From assembly GCA_015494845.1 (NCBI GenBank), contig WGAL01000025.1, positions 1 through 11,949 on the forward strand: 11,949 bases of DNA, in the 5' to 3' direction. Below, piece by piece: positions 1 to 7,561 of the stretch. The position numbers and the translations under genes were made by a program. The DNA is from Melioribacteraceae bacterium. GTDB lineage: Bacteria > Bacteroidota > Ignavibacteria > Ignavibacteriales > Melioribacteraceae. Each line of letters opens with the position of its first letter. The first letter of the stretch is position 1. A model generated the notes under the pieces. That model was not told the DNA's origin and did not search any database. It saw only the letters and a list, made by a program, of their open reading frames with translations.

Positions 1-2
1 AT

Positions 3-935
3 ATGAAAGTTTATTATAATCCTGCTCATATAGAGAAAAAGAAAAAAACGGTTGTTACAATCGGGACTTTTGACGGCGTTCACTTGGGGCACCGGAAAAT
101 TTTGGACGAAGTAATTCGAAAAGCAAAAGAGATTGGCGGAAGAAGTCTCGTAATTACTTTTCATCCGCATCCGCGATTTGTGGTAAATCCGGACGAGAAA
201 TTCGAATTGCTTACGACAATTGACGAAAAGATGGAACGGTTCGAGATTGCAGGAATTGACGTCGCTTTGGCGATAAATTTTACGAAAGAATTTTCGCAAC
301 TCTCTTACCGCGAGTTCATTGAAAAAATTATTTGCGATGAAATCGGCGTTTCGCATTTTGTAATCGGTTACGACCACAAGTTTGGCAAAAACAGAAGCGG
401 CGACAAAGAGAAATTGCTCGAATTTGCCGAAAAGTGCGAATACACGGTTTCATCGGTCGATGGCGTAACTTTGGATGGCGAAGTAATCAGCAGCACGAAA
501 ATCAGAAAAGCGCTTTACGAAGGAAACATTGATAAAGCGAACAAATTTTTGGGCTACAATTATTCGTTTTTCGGGAAAGTCGTACGCGGTTCTCAACGCG
601 GAAGGACTTTGGGCTTTCCAACGGCAAACGTAAAGCCTGAAAAAGACAAGTTAATTCCCGCTAACGGCGTTTACGCGGTAAAAGTTACAGTAAAGGACGT
701 TGAATTTTTCGGCTTGATGAATATCGGAAATCGTCCTACATTTGAAAATTTAAATCAGAAAATTATTGAAACTTACATTCTCGATTTTAACGAAGATATT
801 TACGGAAGGATAATTAAAACTGAAATTTTGGCAAGGTTGCGCGACGAAAAAAAGTTTGTAACGAAAGAAGCGCTGTTGAAACAGATTGAAACCGATTTGG
901 AAAACGCAAAGAAAATTTTTAATAACCAAGCTTGA
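3..935 (+). CDS. ribF: Bifunctional riboflavin kinase / FAD synthetase RibF
   Basis: Cytoplasmic enzyme that phosphorylates riboflavin to FMN and then adenylylates FMN to FAD. The N-terminal nucleotidyltransferase half shows GTFDGVHLGH at residues 21-30 and the ISSTKIR motif at 162-168 (family form ISSSxIR). The C-terminal flavokinase half shows GKVVRG...RGRTLGFPTAN at 191-209 and NIGNRPTF at 240-247. The length of 310 aa matches normal bacterial bifunctional RibF, so both activities are expected. The ATG lies two bases from the window edge, so its ribosome binding site cannot be seen. The distance from Met1 to the first motif is normal, which supports this start. It precedes rpsO and pnp, a common bacterial order, and the upstream genes are probably translation factors outside the window. 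Identification is firm. Confidence 0.96.
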   Translation: MKVYYNPAHIEKKKKTVVTIGTFDGVHLGHRKILDEVIRKAKEIGGRSLVITFHPHPRFVVNPDEKFELLTTIDEKMERFEIAGIDVALAINFTKEFSQLSYREFIEKIICDEIGVSHFVIGYDHKFGKNRSGDKEKLLEFAEKCEYTVSSVDGVTLDGEVISSTKIRKALYEGNIDKANKFLGYNYSFFGKVVRGSQRGRTLGFPTANVKPEKDKLIPANGVYAVKVTVKDVEFFGLMNIGNRPTFENLNQKIIETYILDFNEDIYGRIIKTEILARLRDEKKFVTKEALLKQIETDLENAKKIFNNQA

Positions 936-1032
936 TTATCGGTTCTTTAACCGAATAAAAGAAAATTTAACTAACTAATTAACGCCGGTTAATTCTGGCG
1001 TTACATTAATAAACAAAATAAAAGGAGTTAAA
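936..1032 (+). promoter_or_regulatory. rpsO leader with two small hairpins (possible S15 autoregulatory site)
   Basis: This gap between ribF and rpsO holds two inverted repeats. The first is TCGGTT/AACCGA (939-944 with 949-954, 4-nt loop). The second is TAACGCC/GGCGTTA (980-986 with 997-1003, 10-nt loop). Neither is followed by a T run, so neither looks like an intrinsic terminator. An A-rich stretch leads into AGGAG at 1023-1027, five bases before the rpsO ATG. S15 is known to repress its own translation through leader RNA structures that differ between bacterial phyla, so a structured leader here is suggestive. The structure does not match any S15 leader that I recognise. A weak promoter-like pair at 932-937 and 955-960 is not convincing. 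Confidence 0.35.
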
Positions 1033-1302
1033 ATGCCTGTAACAAAAGAAGACAAATTTGAACTCGTAAAGAAATTCGGCGAGAATGAAAAAGACACCGG
1101 AAGACCCGAGGTTCAAATTGCGATTCTTACAGCGAGAATCAATCACTTAACCAAACACTTTTCCGAACATAAAAAAGACCACGCATCGCGTCGCGGTTTG
1201 ATGAAAATGGTCGGTAAAAGAAGAAAACTATTGAAATACTTGGCTAAAATCGATATCGAAAGATACAGAGCCGTATTGAAAGAACTTAACTTGAGGAAAT
1301 AA
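1033..1302 (+). CDS. rpsO: 30S ribosomal protein S15
   Basis: Primary 16S rRNA-binding protein that nucleates assembly of the platform of the small subunit. The 89-aa length is exactly typical. The sequence carries the S15 hallmarks: [22 protein letters not shown] near residues 22-43, then [25 protein letters not shown] near 46-70, ending in a conserved [12 protein letters not shown] tail. The ATG is preceded by AGGAG with a 5-nt spacer, so the start is secure. It lies 11 nt upstream of pnp, as in many bacteria, and the two are probably cotranscribed. The preceding leader may give it autoregulation (see 936-1032). Confidence 0.98.
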   Translation: MPVTKEDKFELVKKFGENEKDTGRPEVQIAILTARINHLTKHFSEHKKDHASRRGLMKMVGKRRKLLKYLAKIDIERYRAVLKELNLRK

Positions 1303-1313
1303 GAGGAATATCA

Positions 1314-3437
1314 ATGATTTACAGAAAAGAAGTAGAAATTGGCGGAAAGCCATTAGTAATTGAAACCGGGAAGTTAGCTAAACAAGCAAACGGCGCGGTA
1401 ATGGTATCTTACGGAGATACGATGATTTTAGTTACCGCGGTTGCGTCGTCGGAAGTTCGCGACGACATTGATTTTTTCCCGCTTTCGGTGGAATACCGCG
1501 AACGCGCGTTTGCCGCAGGCAAAATTCCGGGCGGATTTTTCAAACGCGAAGGTCGCCCGACCGAAAAGGAAATTTTGAGCGCCCGGTTAATAGACAGACC
1601 GATTCGTCCTTTATTTCCGAAAGATTACAAAAACGACACGCAAATCGCCGCGTTTGTTTATTCGTACGACGGCGAACACGACGCCGACGTTTTAGGCGCG
1701 GTCGGCGCGTCTGCGGCGTTAACTATTTCCGACATTCCGTTTTTAGGCCCGATTGCCGAAGTTAAAGTTACGCGCATTAACGGCGAGTTTATCGTGAATC
1801 CTTCCGAATCTCAAATTGAAGAAGGCGATATGGAACTCGTCGTCGCGGGAACTTCCGATTCGATAATGATGGTGGAAGGCGAAGCGAAAGAAGTAAGCGA
1901 AAGCGACCTTTTGGAAGCGTTAAAATTTGCTCACGAAGAAATCAAAAAGCTCATCGATATTCAAATTGAATTGCGCGAACTTTGCGGCAAGCCGAAAATG
2001 GAAGTCGAGGAAAAAGAAATTCCCGAAGAGCTGATTAACGATGTAAAAGAATTAGCTTACAACGAATATAAAGAGCTTGTCGCGACGGTTCTTGCAAAAG
2101 AAGAACGCAGTAAAAAGAATAAAGAACTGAACCAAAGAGTTCAAGAACAACTTGCCGAAAAATATCCCGAACAAGAAAAAGTTATCGGCGAAATCCTTCA
2201 CGATATCGAAAAAGAATTGATGCGCGAGCGAATCTTGACTGAAGGGAAACGATTGGACGGAAGAACCACAACGGAAATTCGTCCGATTACTTGCGAGGTT
2301 GGCGTATTGCCGAGAACTCACGGTTCGGCGTTATTTACGCGAGGCGAAACGCAAAGTTTAATGACGCTGACTTTGGGAAGCAAACGCGATGAGCAAATTA
2401 TCGACGGATTGCAAGAAGAATACACAAAGCGTTTTATGCTTCATTACAATTTCCCGCCATTTTCGGTTGGTGAAACCGGACGTTACGGCAGTCCTGGACG
2501 CCGCGAAATCGGTCACGGAAATTTGGCTGAACGCGCGCTCAAACACATAATTCCGCCGGAAGGAAAATTCCCTTACACAATTCGTCTTAACTCGGATATT
2601 TTGGAATCGAACGGTTCTTCCTCAATGGCGACGGTATGTTCCGGCTCGCTCGCGTTGATGGACGCCGGCGTTCCCGTTGAAAAACCGATTGCGGGAATCG
2701 CTATGGGCTTGATTAAGGAAGGCGAAAATTACGCAATCCTTTCCGATATTTTGGGCAACGAAGACCACCTCGGCGATATGGATTTCAAGGTCGCCGGTTC
2801 CACGGAAGGAATTACGGCGTTCCAAATGGATATTAAAATTCAAGGCATTTCGTACGAAATTATGGAAAAAGCCCTCGCGCAAGCGAAAGAGGGAAGATTG
2901 CATATTCTCAACATTATGAACCAAACGATTTCCGAACCGCGCGCGCAACTTTCTCCTTATGCTCCGGTTATTGACACGATGAAAATTGATGTTGATAAAA
3001 TCGGCGCGGTAATTGGTCCTGGCGGAAAGGTAATTCAAAAAATTCAGAAAGATTATGGCGTTGAAGTCGTAATTGAAGAAGACGGAACTGTAAATATTTC
3101 CGCTCCGCAAGCCGAAGCCGCAAGAGAGGCAAAATCGTTTATTCGCTCTTTAATCGAAGAGCCGGAAATTGGCAAAACTTACGACGGCGTGGTGAAACGC
3201 GTTGTTGATTTCGGAGCATTTGTTGAAATTCTTCCGGGTAAGGAAGGCTTATTGCACGTTTCGAACATCGACCACAAACGTGTTGAAAAGGTTAGCGATT
3301 ATCTGAAAGAAGGCGATAAAGTTCAAGTGAAGCTAATTAGAATCGAAAACGGAAAGATGAGTCTTTCGAGAAAAGCATTGCTTGAACGCCCACCGAGAAA
3401 ACACGACCATCACGACAAACATCATGACAATAAATAA
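1314..3437 (+). CDS. pnp: Polyribonucleotide nucleotidyltransferase (PNPase)
   Basis: Phosphate-dependent 3'-to-5' exoribonuclease of RNA turnover, normally a homotrimer. At 707 aa it has the full set of parts: first RNase PH domain (about 1-215), helical linker (about 235-310), second RNase PH domain (about 315-545), KH domain with GPGG near residue 569, and S1 domain (about 618-690, GVVKRVVDFGAFVE...KEGLLHVSNI). The catalytic motif EDHLGDMDFK keeps D484, D490 and K492, which correspond to E. coli D486, D492 and K494, so it should be active. The start has an AGAGGA ribosome binding site just after rpsO. After the S1 domain comes a short tail very rich in His and Asp (about 693-707) in place of the longer tails of some homologues; no RNase E-binding motif is recognisable. 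An intrinsic terminator follows. Confidence 0.98.
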   Translation: MIYRKEVEIGGKPLVIETGKLAKQANGAVMVSYGDTMILVTAVASSEVRDDIDFFPLSVEYRERAFAAGKIPGGFFKREGRPTEKEILSARLIDRPIRPLFPKDYKNDTQIAAFVYSYDGEHDADVLGAVGASAALTISDIPFLGPIAEVKVTRINGEFIVNPSESQIEEGDMELVVAGTSDSIMMVEGEAKEVSESDLLEALKFAHEEIKKLIDIQIELRELCGKPKMEVEEKEIPEELINDVKELAYNEYKELVATVLAKEERSKKNKELNQRVQEQLAEKYPEQEKVIGEILHDIEKELMRERILTEGKRLDGRTTTEIRPITCEVGVLPRTHGSALFTRGETQSLMTLTLGSKRDEQIIDGLQEEYTKRFMLHYNFPPFSVGETGRYGSPGRREIGHGNLAERALKHIIPPEGKFPYTIRLNSDILESNGSSSMATVCSGSLALMDAGVPVEKPIAGIAMGLIKEGENYAILSDILGNEDHLGDMDFKVAGSTEGITAFQMDIKIQGISYEIMEKALAQAKEGRLHILNIMNQTISEPRAQLSPYAPVIDTMKIDVDKIGAVIGPGGKVIQKIQKDYGVEVVIEEDGTVNISAPQAEAAREAKSFIRSLIEEPEIGKTYDGVVKRVVDFGAFVEILPGKEGLLHVSNIDHKRVEKVSDYLKEGDKVQVKLIRIENGKMSLSRKALLERPPRKHDHHDKHHDNK

Positions 3438-3460
3438 TTTGTCATTTCAATAATAAAATT

Positions 3461-3496
3461 AAAGGGAACTTCATTTGGGGTTCCCTTTTTTGTTTT
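3461..3496 (+). terminator. Intrinsic terminator after pnp
   Basis: A perfect 9-bp stem AAAGGGAAC (3461-3469) pairs with GTTCCCTTT (3480-3488) around a 10-nt loop. A T-rich tract (TTTTTT, G, TTTTT) runs to about 3496. It sits 23 bases after the pnp stop and ends the ribF-rpsO-pnp transcript. On the minus strand the same hairpin is followed by a moderately T-rich stretch, so it may also stop the converging transcript, less strongly. Confidence 0.88.
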
Positions 3497-3523
3497 TGTA
3501 AATAACAAACATCATTGCGTTTG

Positions 3524-3566
3524 CTCGTCACTCTCCGCCTTAGGCGGAACTCGTTACTCGTCACTC
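3524..3566. repeat. Short repeat cluster: ACTCGTY units flanking a palindrome
   Basis: CTCGTCACTC occurs twice exactly (3524-3533 and 3557-3566), with a third one-mismatch copy CTCGTTACTC at 3550-3559. The right side is a tandem array of the 7-bp unit ACTCGTY. Between the outer copies lies TCCGCCTTAGGCGGA (3534-3548), which can form a 6-7 bp hairpin with a tiny loop. The block has no T run and is separate from the pnp terminator. It overlaps the end of the HisH-like gene, whose last Glu codon and TGA stop (minus strand GAGTGA) are repeat bases. It looks like a dispersed intergenic repeat of the host genome, but that cannot be shown from one copy. Confidence 0.6.
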
Positions 3567-4013
3567 AAAATCCACAAAATCTCTAACCGCTTTGTTTACG
3601 AGTTCGTCGTCGTTGTTGCAAATACCGAAATATCCTCCGTTGCGAAAATAGGTTTGATTTAAATGATTTTTCTCGGAATCGAAAATTTTCCAAGCGTCGT
3701 TTTCTTCGTCGAATTGCGCGGAAAACGGGAAAAAGCCGAGACAACTTTTTCCGTTGCATTTTTCAAGCATAATCAAAAAACCAGCGCCGATGCCAAGAAT
3801 AGGGCGCGGAAACATTTTAAGCGCGCTGTATAAATTCATTAAACTTAATCTTCTTAATGCCATTTCCGGCGAGGCGATATCCGGCAAAATGATTTTATCC
3901 GCTTTTAGCGCCCTTACTTCATTTGTTCCGATTTCAAATTCGACATTCAACGTTTCGAGTAACGTTGATAAACCTCTGCGTTTCCCTTTTCCGTAATTTA
4001 TAATGTAAATCAT
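3561..4013 (-). CDS. HisH-like class I glutamine amidotransferase pseudoenzyme, C-terminally short
   Basis: The fold is recognisable from the order of HisH-like segments: MIYIINYGKG at the N-terminus (HisH I-I-D-Y-G-x-G), ADKIILPDIAS...MALRRLSLMNLYSAL at 38-65 (HisH ILPGVGxFxxAMxxL) and PILGIGAGFLIML at 71-83 (HisH PILGICLGMQLL). The nucleophilic Cys of the GICLG motif is Gly here (G76, codon GGC). The protein ends at 150 aa, whereas HisH has about 200. The FHPE block carrying the catalytic His and Glu is therefore missing, and glutaminase activity is not expected. The start ATG overlaps the stop of the upstream GAF/ATP-grasp gene (ATGA), implying translational coupling. No other his genes are nearby, so a role in histidine synthesis is unlikely. 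It could be a regulatory or structural pseudoenzyme, or a decaying gene truncated at the repeat. Confidence 0.7.
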   Translation of the reverse strand: MIYIINYGKGKRRGLSTLLETLNVEFEIGTNEVRALKADKIILPDIASPEMALRRLSLMNLYSALKMFPRPILGIGAGFLIMLEKCNGKSCLGFFPFSAQFDEENDAWKIFDSEKNHLNQTYFRNGGYFGICNNDDELVNKAVRDFVDFE

Positions 4014-7000
4014 TTTATTTTCCTTGCGCTGTTTGGAACGGTTTTCGGATTAAAAATAATCTGTAATTCTAGATTGCTTTTATTATCGGATGAAAACATC
4101 AAATTTACGGCTGAAAACCAACCTTCGAGCCATTTTTTAACGCATCCTTCCGAACCGGAATTTTTTACGAATATATTCAATTTATTATCGTATTCGCGGA
4201 CGTAGAGTCCTTCGATTTCGTTCATGTGTTTAACTTGCAGAGCCAAATTGTCCGCAAGTTTTTCGAACGTAAGTTTTTTCTTCTTGCACTTGTCGTTTTC
4301 GACAAAATCGATTTTGTAACCTTCGCCTTCAATAATTGCAACGGCTTCGTCAACTTCCGCGTTCATAAGCACCGTGAGACTTACGTTTTCGCCCAATTTC
4401 GAGAAATCGATTACCTTAACAAACTCGGCAAAATCTTTGTAATCCGGAAGTAAATCGGGTAGCGAATTTTCCGCGCTTTCGATAAATTTTTCATTCAAAA
4501 AACCGTCTTCTTCGTCAGGATAAAGCGGAAGGTAGCGGATTTCCGCCTCGACCAAATCTTGGAAAAAGTGCGTCCCGAAAGACAAATCCGGCGTGTAATT
4601 CCCGCTTTTCTTTGCGACTTCCACAAGCATTGCAGTGTTATTTATATCCGAATACGTAACTTTTACGCCGAGTTTAATATCGCCTTTGCTTCCCCAACGT
4701 CCAGGTCCGATTAAAATGAATTTACGTCGCGGCAAAACGTTGTTTAACTTGCCGATGATTTTTCCAATAGTAACAAGTTTTTCGTAACTTTCCGCTTCGG
4801 CGTATTTAATCGGGTCAACGTAAACGATGTATTGAATGTCTTTTAGTTTGCCGTTTGAAACGTATTTGCTCGCTTTGAAAAGCAAATGGCTTTCAGGAAT
4901 TTTTTTCGGAATTTCGTCCGGCTCTTCTTCTTTCATAAAACTTTGCGGACGGCATTGAAGTAAATACAAATCCTCGCCGTCGGAAGCGAACTCAATATCG
5001 ACAGGTGACTTGAACGCTTTTTGCAGAGTGTGCAAAACGGCGTCGATTTTTTGCAGAAATTTTTGTTCCTTGAAAAGCCCTTCGAACGTGATTACGAAAT
5101 CGTCTTTGGAAAAATCGAGCGTGAACTTGGAAGGTTGCCGCAAAGTTTTGTGTTCGATAACGGAAATTATTTTTTCGATTGCCGGATAATCGTCGCCGTA
5201 TTCGCGAACCAATTTTTCGAATGAAATTGTCTCGAATGTGTTTGTTTCAAGATTTATCACGTCCACGTTTTTAGGTGAGTAACGAACCGCTTCCTCGAAC
5301 GTAACGTTTACGCGCAAATTCGGTTGTCCTGGCGCGGCGAGAATCGGATAATCGTCGCCGACTCTGTCCACCGCGCGCGTTCCTAAGCCTGGGACAATTC
5401 GCACGACGCCGTCGGTTCGCTTAATTCTCGGCGACCAACGGAACTCGTTATTGCTGAAAGCGACGCCGGCAAACGACGGCAAATAATATTTCCCGATTCT
5501 CGTTCCCACGACTTCCTGAATCATTACCGCCATTTCTTCGTGGAAATCTAGCAAACCCTTTTCCGCGCGGTATTCAATCGGGTCGGGTCCAAACGTGGAA
5601 GCGTAAACTTCGGCGATTGCGTCCATTAAATTTTCGAGCCGTTCTTCCTTGCTTCCTTGATTTGCGAGGAAAAGCGATTTGTATTTGCCGGAAAACGACG
5701 CGCCGATTTGGTCTTCGAGCAAACTCGAACTTCTCACGATAATAGGCGAATCGCCGAAATCGTCGAGCGCAAGGGAAAGCCCGTGAATTAACTCAGGCGG
5801 AAATTGCGCGTTCTTAAACATTTGAACGATGTGGTCGTATTCAAAACGGATTTCGTCGATTGCCTTGTATTTGTATTCCAGCATCTCTTCCAAATCGTTG
5901 TAGTGCATATAAGCCAAAATTCCGTCGGACGCCATATACCAAGTTTTCGGGTGTTTAATTTCGCGCAGTAACTCGTTTTCTCCGGTTTTGGATTGAATAA
6001 TTCTGCTTGCGACAAAAAGCCCGGAACTTTTCCCGCCGAGTTTTCCGTGGCTGGACGGCATAAAAATCATTTTGTCGATTAAATCGTAGAAGTCGGTTAA
6101 GCGAACGTATTCTTTCGCCACGGAAATAAAACGCAAATCTTCCGAGAAAAATCTGCGCAACAACGAAACGCGCAAACCTTTGATTAAACTTTCCGTGAAC
6201 CTTACTTTTTCCGGCGCGAGGTGAAAATATTTTCTAATCGCCTCGGAAATTTCAGTAAGCGATGTGCTTTCCGATTCGAGAGTTTTAATTAGCGGCACCG
6301 CTTTGTTTAGTAAAAGCCATTCTTCGATTTTGTTGCGCAGTTCGCTGTCGTACAAATGCTTGTGCGCAAGACTGATAATTTCGTTAATGTAATCGTCGTA
6401 AGTATTGATTTTTTTGCGTTTGAGCGGACGGTTCTCATCGACGCTTTCTTCCTCGTCGCCGAAAAAAGATTCTTCCATCAAACGTTTTGAATCTTCCACG
6501 TTTTTGGCAAGCAACAGTTGTAAAATTTTACGCAAGATTTGCATAAATAACGGCGGGTCGATTTTCCGCAAAGTTGAGAGAATTACTTGCCAATCCGGTT
6601 TTTTTTGATGATGAGTGGCGGAAGACAAATCGGCAAAAATGTTTTTCAAATCTTGATAAAGAACAAAGTGCGATAAGCGGTTAGCAATTGTTTCGAGCAA
6701 TTTTTTTTCTTCGTCCGAGAACGGCGAGCGGCGTTTGTCAGGATTTTTTCGATAACTGATTGTAAGCGCACCGATTTCCTCGCCTTGAACGACAATCGGA
6801 TAAGAAAGCACCCACGGCGAATATCTGAAATTTTTCGTCTTAAATACTTTGTTGTTTATTGTTAATTGAGCGCCGATAATTTCAGGATAAGAAAAACTTT
6901 CAGGAAGCATTTCAACAATGAGCCGGTATTTTTCATCGATTGAAATGTCGCGTCTTTTTAAGGTTTCTTCGAGTTTGAAAATACAATTTAATTCCCTGCG

Positions 7001-7039
7001 GTTTTGAGAATCTGTGTTTTGTTCGCCTTCTTTGTTCAT
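4010..7039 (-). CDS. GAF domain plus PEP-synthase/PPDK-type ATP-grasp protein
   Basis: Large cytoplasmic protein of 1009 aa with no signal peptide or membrane segment. Residues about 30-135 resemble a GAF domain (PIVVQGEEIGALTISY near 81-96, then a helix). A charged helical linker runs from about 140 to 320. Residues about 325-700 match the PEP/pyruvate-binding ATP-grasp domain of PEP synthase and pyruvate phosphate dikinase: GKLGGKSSG at 332-340, IIVRSSSLLEDQIGASFSGKY at 433-453, MAVMIQEVVG...AGVAFS at 503-529 and DGEDLYLLQCRPQS at 687-700. No swivelling phosphohistidine motif and no PEP-binding TIM barrel follow, so it cannot be a complete PEP synthase. The C-terminal 300 residues contain ILIGPGRWGS (775-784) and SFGTHFFQDLVEAEIRYLPLY (820-840), which I do not recognise. 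AAAGG precedes the ATG. The next gene overlaps its stop by 4 bases. Probably a GAF-regulated ATP-dependent phosphotransferase; the substrate is unknown. Confidence 0.8.
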   Translation of the reverse strand: MNKEGEQNTDSQNRRELNCIFKLEETLKRRDISIDEKYRLIVEMLPESFSYPEIIGAQLTINNKVFKTKNFRYSPWVLSYPIVVQGEEIGALTISYRKNPDKRRSPFSDEEKKLLETIANRLSHFVLYQDLKNIFADLSSATHHQKKPDWQVILSTLRKIDPPLFMQILRKILQLLLAKNVEDSKRLMEESFFGDEEESVDENRPLKRKKINTYDDYINEIISLAHKHLYDSELRNKIEEWLLLNKAVPLIKTLESESTSLTEISEAIRKYFHLAPEKVRFTESLIKGLRVSLLRRFFSEDLRFISVAKEYVRLTDFYDLIDKMIFMPSSHGKLGGKSSGLFVASRIIQSKTGENELLREIKHPKTWYMASDGILAYMHYNDLEEMLEYKYKAIDEIRFEYDHIVQMFKNAQFPPELIHGLSLALDDFGDSPIIVRSSSLLEDQIGASFSGKYKSLFLANQGSKEERLENLMDAIAEVYASTFGPDPIEYRAEKGLLDFHEEMAVMIQEVVGTRIGKYYLPSFAGVAFSNNEFRWSPRIKRTDGVVRIVPGLGTRAVDRVGDDYPILAAPGQPNLRVNVTFEEAVRYSPKNVDVINLETNTFETISFEKLVREYGDDYPAIEKIISVIEHKTLRQPSKFTLDFSKDDFVITFEGLFKEQKFLQKIDAVLHTLQKAFKSPVDIEFASDGEDLYLLQCRPQSFMKEEEPDEIPKKIPESHLLFKASKYVSNGKLKDIQYIVYVDPIKYAEAESYEKLVTIGKIIGKLNNVLPRRKFILIGPGRWGSKGDIKLGVKVTYSDINNTAMLVEVAKKSGNYTPDLSFGTHFFQDLVEAEIRYLPLYPDEEDGFLNEKFIESAENSLPDLLPDYKDFAEFVKVIDFSKLGENVSLTVLMNAEVDEAVAIIEGEGYKIDFVENDKCKKKKLTFEKLADNLALQVKHMNEIEGLYVREYDNKLNIFVKNSGSEGCVKKWLEGWFSAVNLMFSSDNKSNLELQIIFNPKTVPNSARKIK

Positions 7040-7104
7040 TGTTTTACCTTTTGAAAATTATCGGCTTAAAATTAAAGTAAAAATCTTTTCCGTGAAATTT
7101 ATTT

Positions 7105-7551
7105 TTATGTTTTTTCGTCGAGGAAAGACTGTAAAATAACCGCGGCGGCTTTTTTATCGACAAGCGATTTTTCTTGCCTTTTCTTTTTCGATTTTACGGT
7201 TTCGATTATTTGTTGTTCGGCGATTGAAGAAGAGTAACGTTCGTCGATTAAAAAAACTTCTTTCCTGAATTTCTTTTTCAGAGATTCCGCAAATTTCTGA
7301 ATTTCGGAAGCCAAAACGCTTTCGCTTCCGTCTTCTTTTAACGGATAGCCCAAAACAAACGCCTCGATTTTATACGGCGCGAGAATTTCCTTAAAACGTT
7401 TCCAAAAATTTTGATTGTTTTCGATTGTGGCAAGCGGCGTTGCGAACATTCCAAGCGGGTCGCTTACGGCAATTCCTATTCTTTTTGTTCCGTAATCAAT
7501 TCCTATGTAGCGCTCGTTTGAATCTCTTTGTGGAGGCAATGTGTTTTTCAC
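7105..7551 (-). CDS. yqgF: YqgF/RuvX family RNase H-fold nuclease
   Basis: RNase H-fold protein of the YqgF family, linked in other bacteria to pre-16S rRNA 5'-end maturation and annotated as a putative Holliday junction resolvase. The family signature YIGIDYGTKRIGIAVSD lies at residues 15-31. The likely metal-binding acidic residues are present: D19, E104 in the IDERYSS block and D132 in VDKKAAAVILQ. The LGYP segment (67-70) and the usual C-terminal helix are also in place. The start is uncertain. The GTG at 7551 lacks a clear ribosome binding site, no in-frame ATG exists before the first motif, and a TTG at codon 5 is another option. The gene starts 10 nt after the rel stop, so it is probably translated from the same mRNA and may rely on reinitiation. 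Confidence 0.9.
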   Translation of the reverse strand: MKNTLPPQRDSNERYIGIDYGTKRIGIAVSDPLGMFATPLATIENNQNFWKRFKEILAPYKIEAFVLGYPLKEDGSESVLASEIQKFAESLKKKFRKEVFLIDERYSSSIAEQQIIETVKSKKKRQEKSLVDKKAAAVILQSFLDEKT

Positions 7552-7561
7552 GTTAAAATAA

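Noticed and set aside
939..954. Hairpin TCGGTT/AACCGA as a terminator for ribF
   Set aside because: The 6-bp stem is followed by ATAAAAG rather than a T run, so termination there is unlikely.
932..960. TTGATT...ATAAAA as a promoter for rpsO
   Set aside because: The 17-nt spacing is right, but the -10 match is poor and such pairs are common in A+T-rich DNA.
2622..3110. Open frame of 162 codons on the - strand inside pnp
   Set aside because: It is antisense to the PNPase catalytic and KH regions, shows no recognisable motif, and sits within an intact conserved gene.
7040..7104. Promoter for the GAF/ATP-grasp gene in the 65-base gap after yqgF
   Set aside because: A GATAAT is present on the minus strand, but there is no good -35 at proper spacing and the implied leader would be too short, so it was not called.
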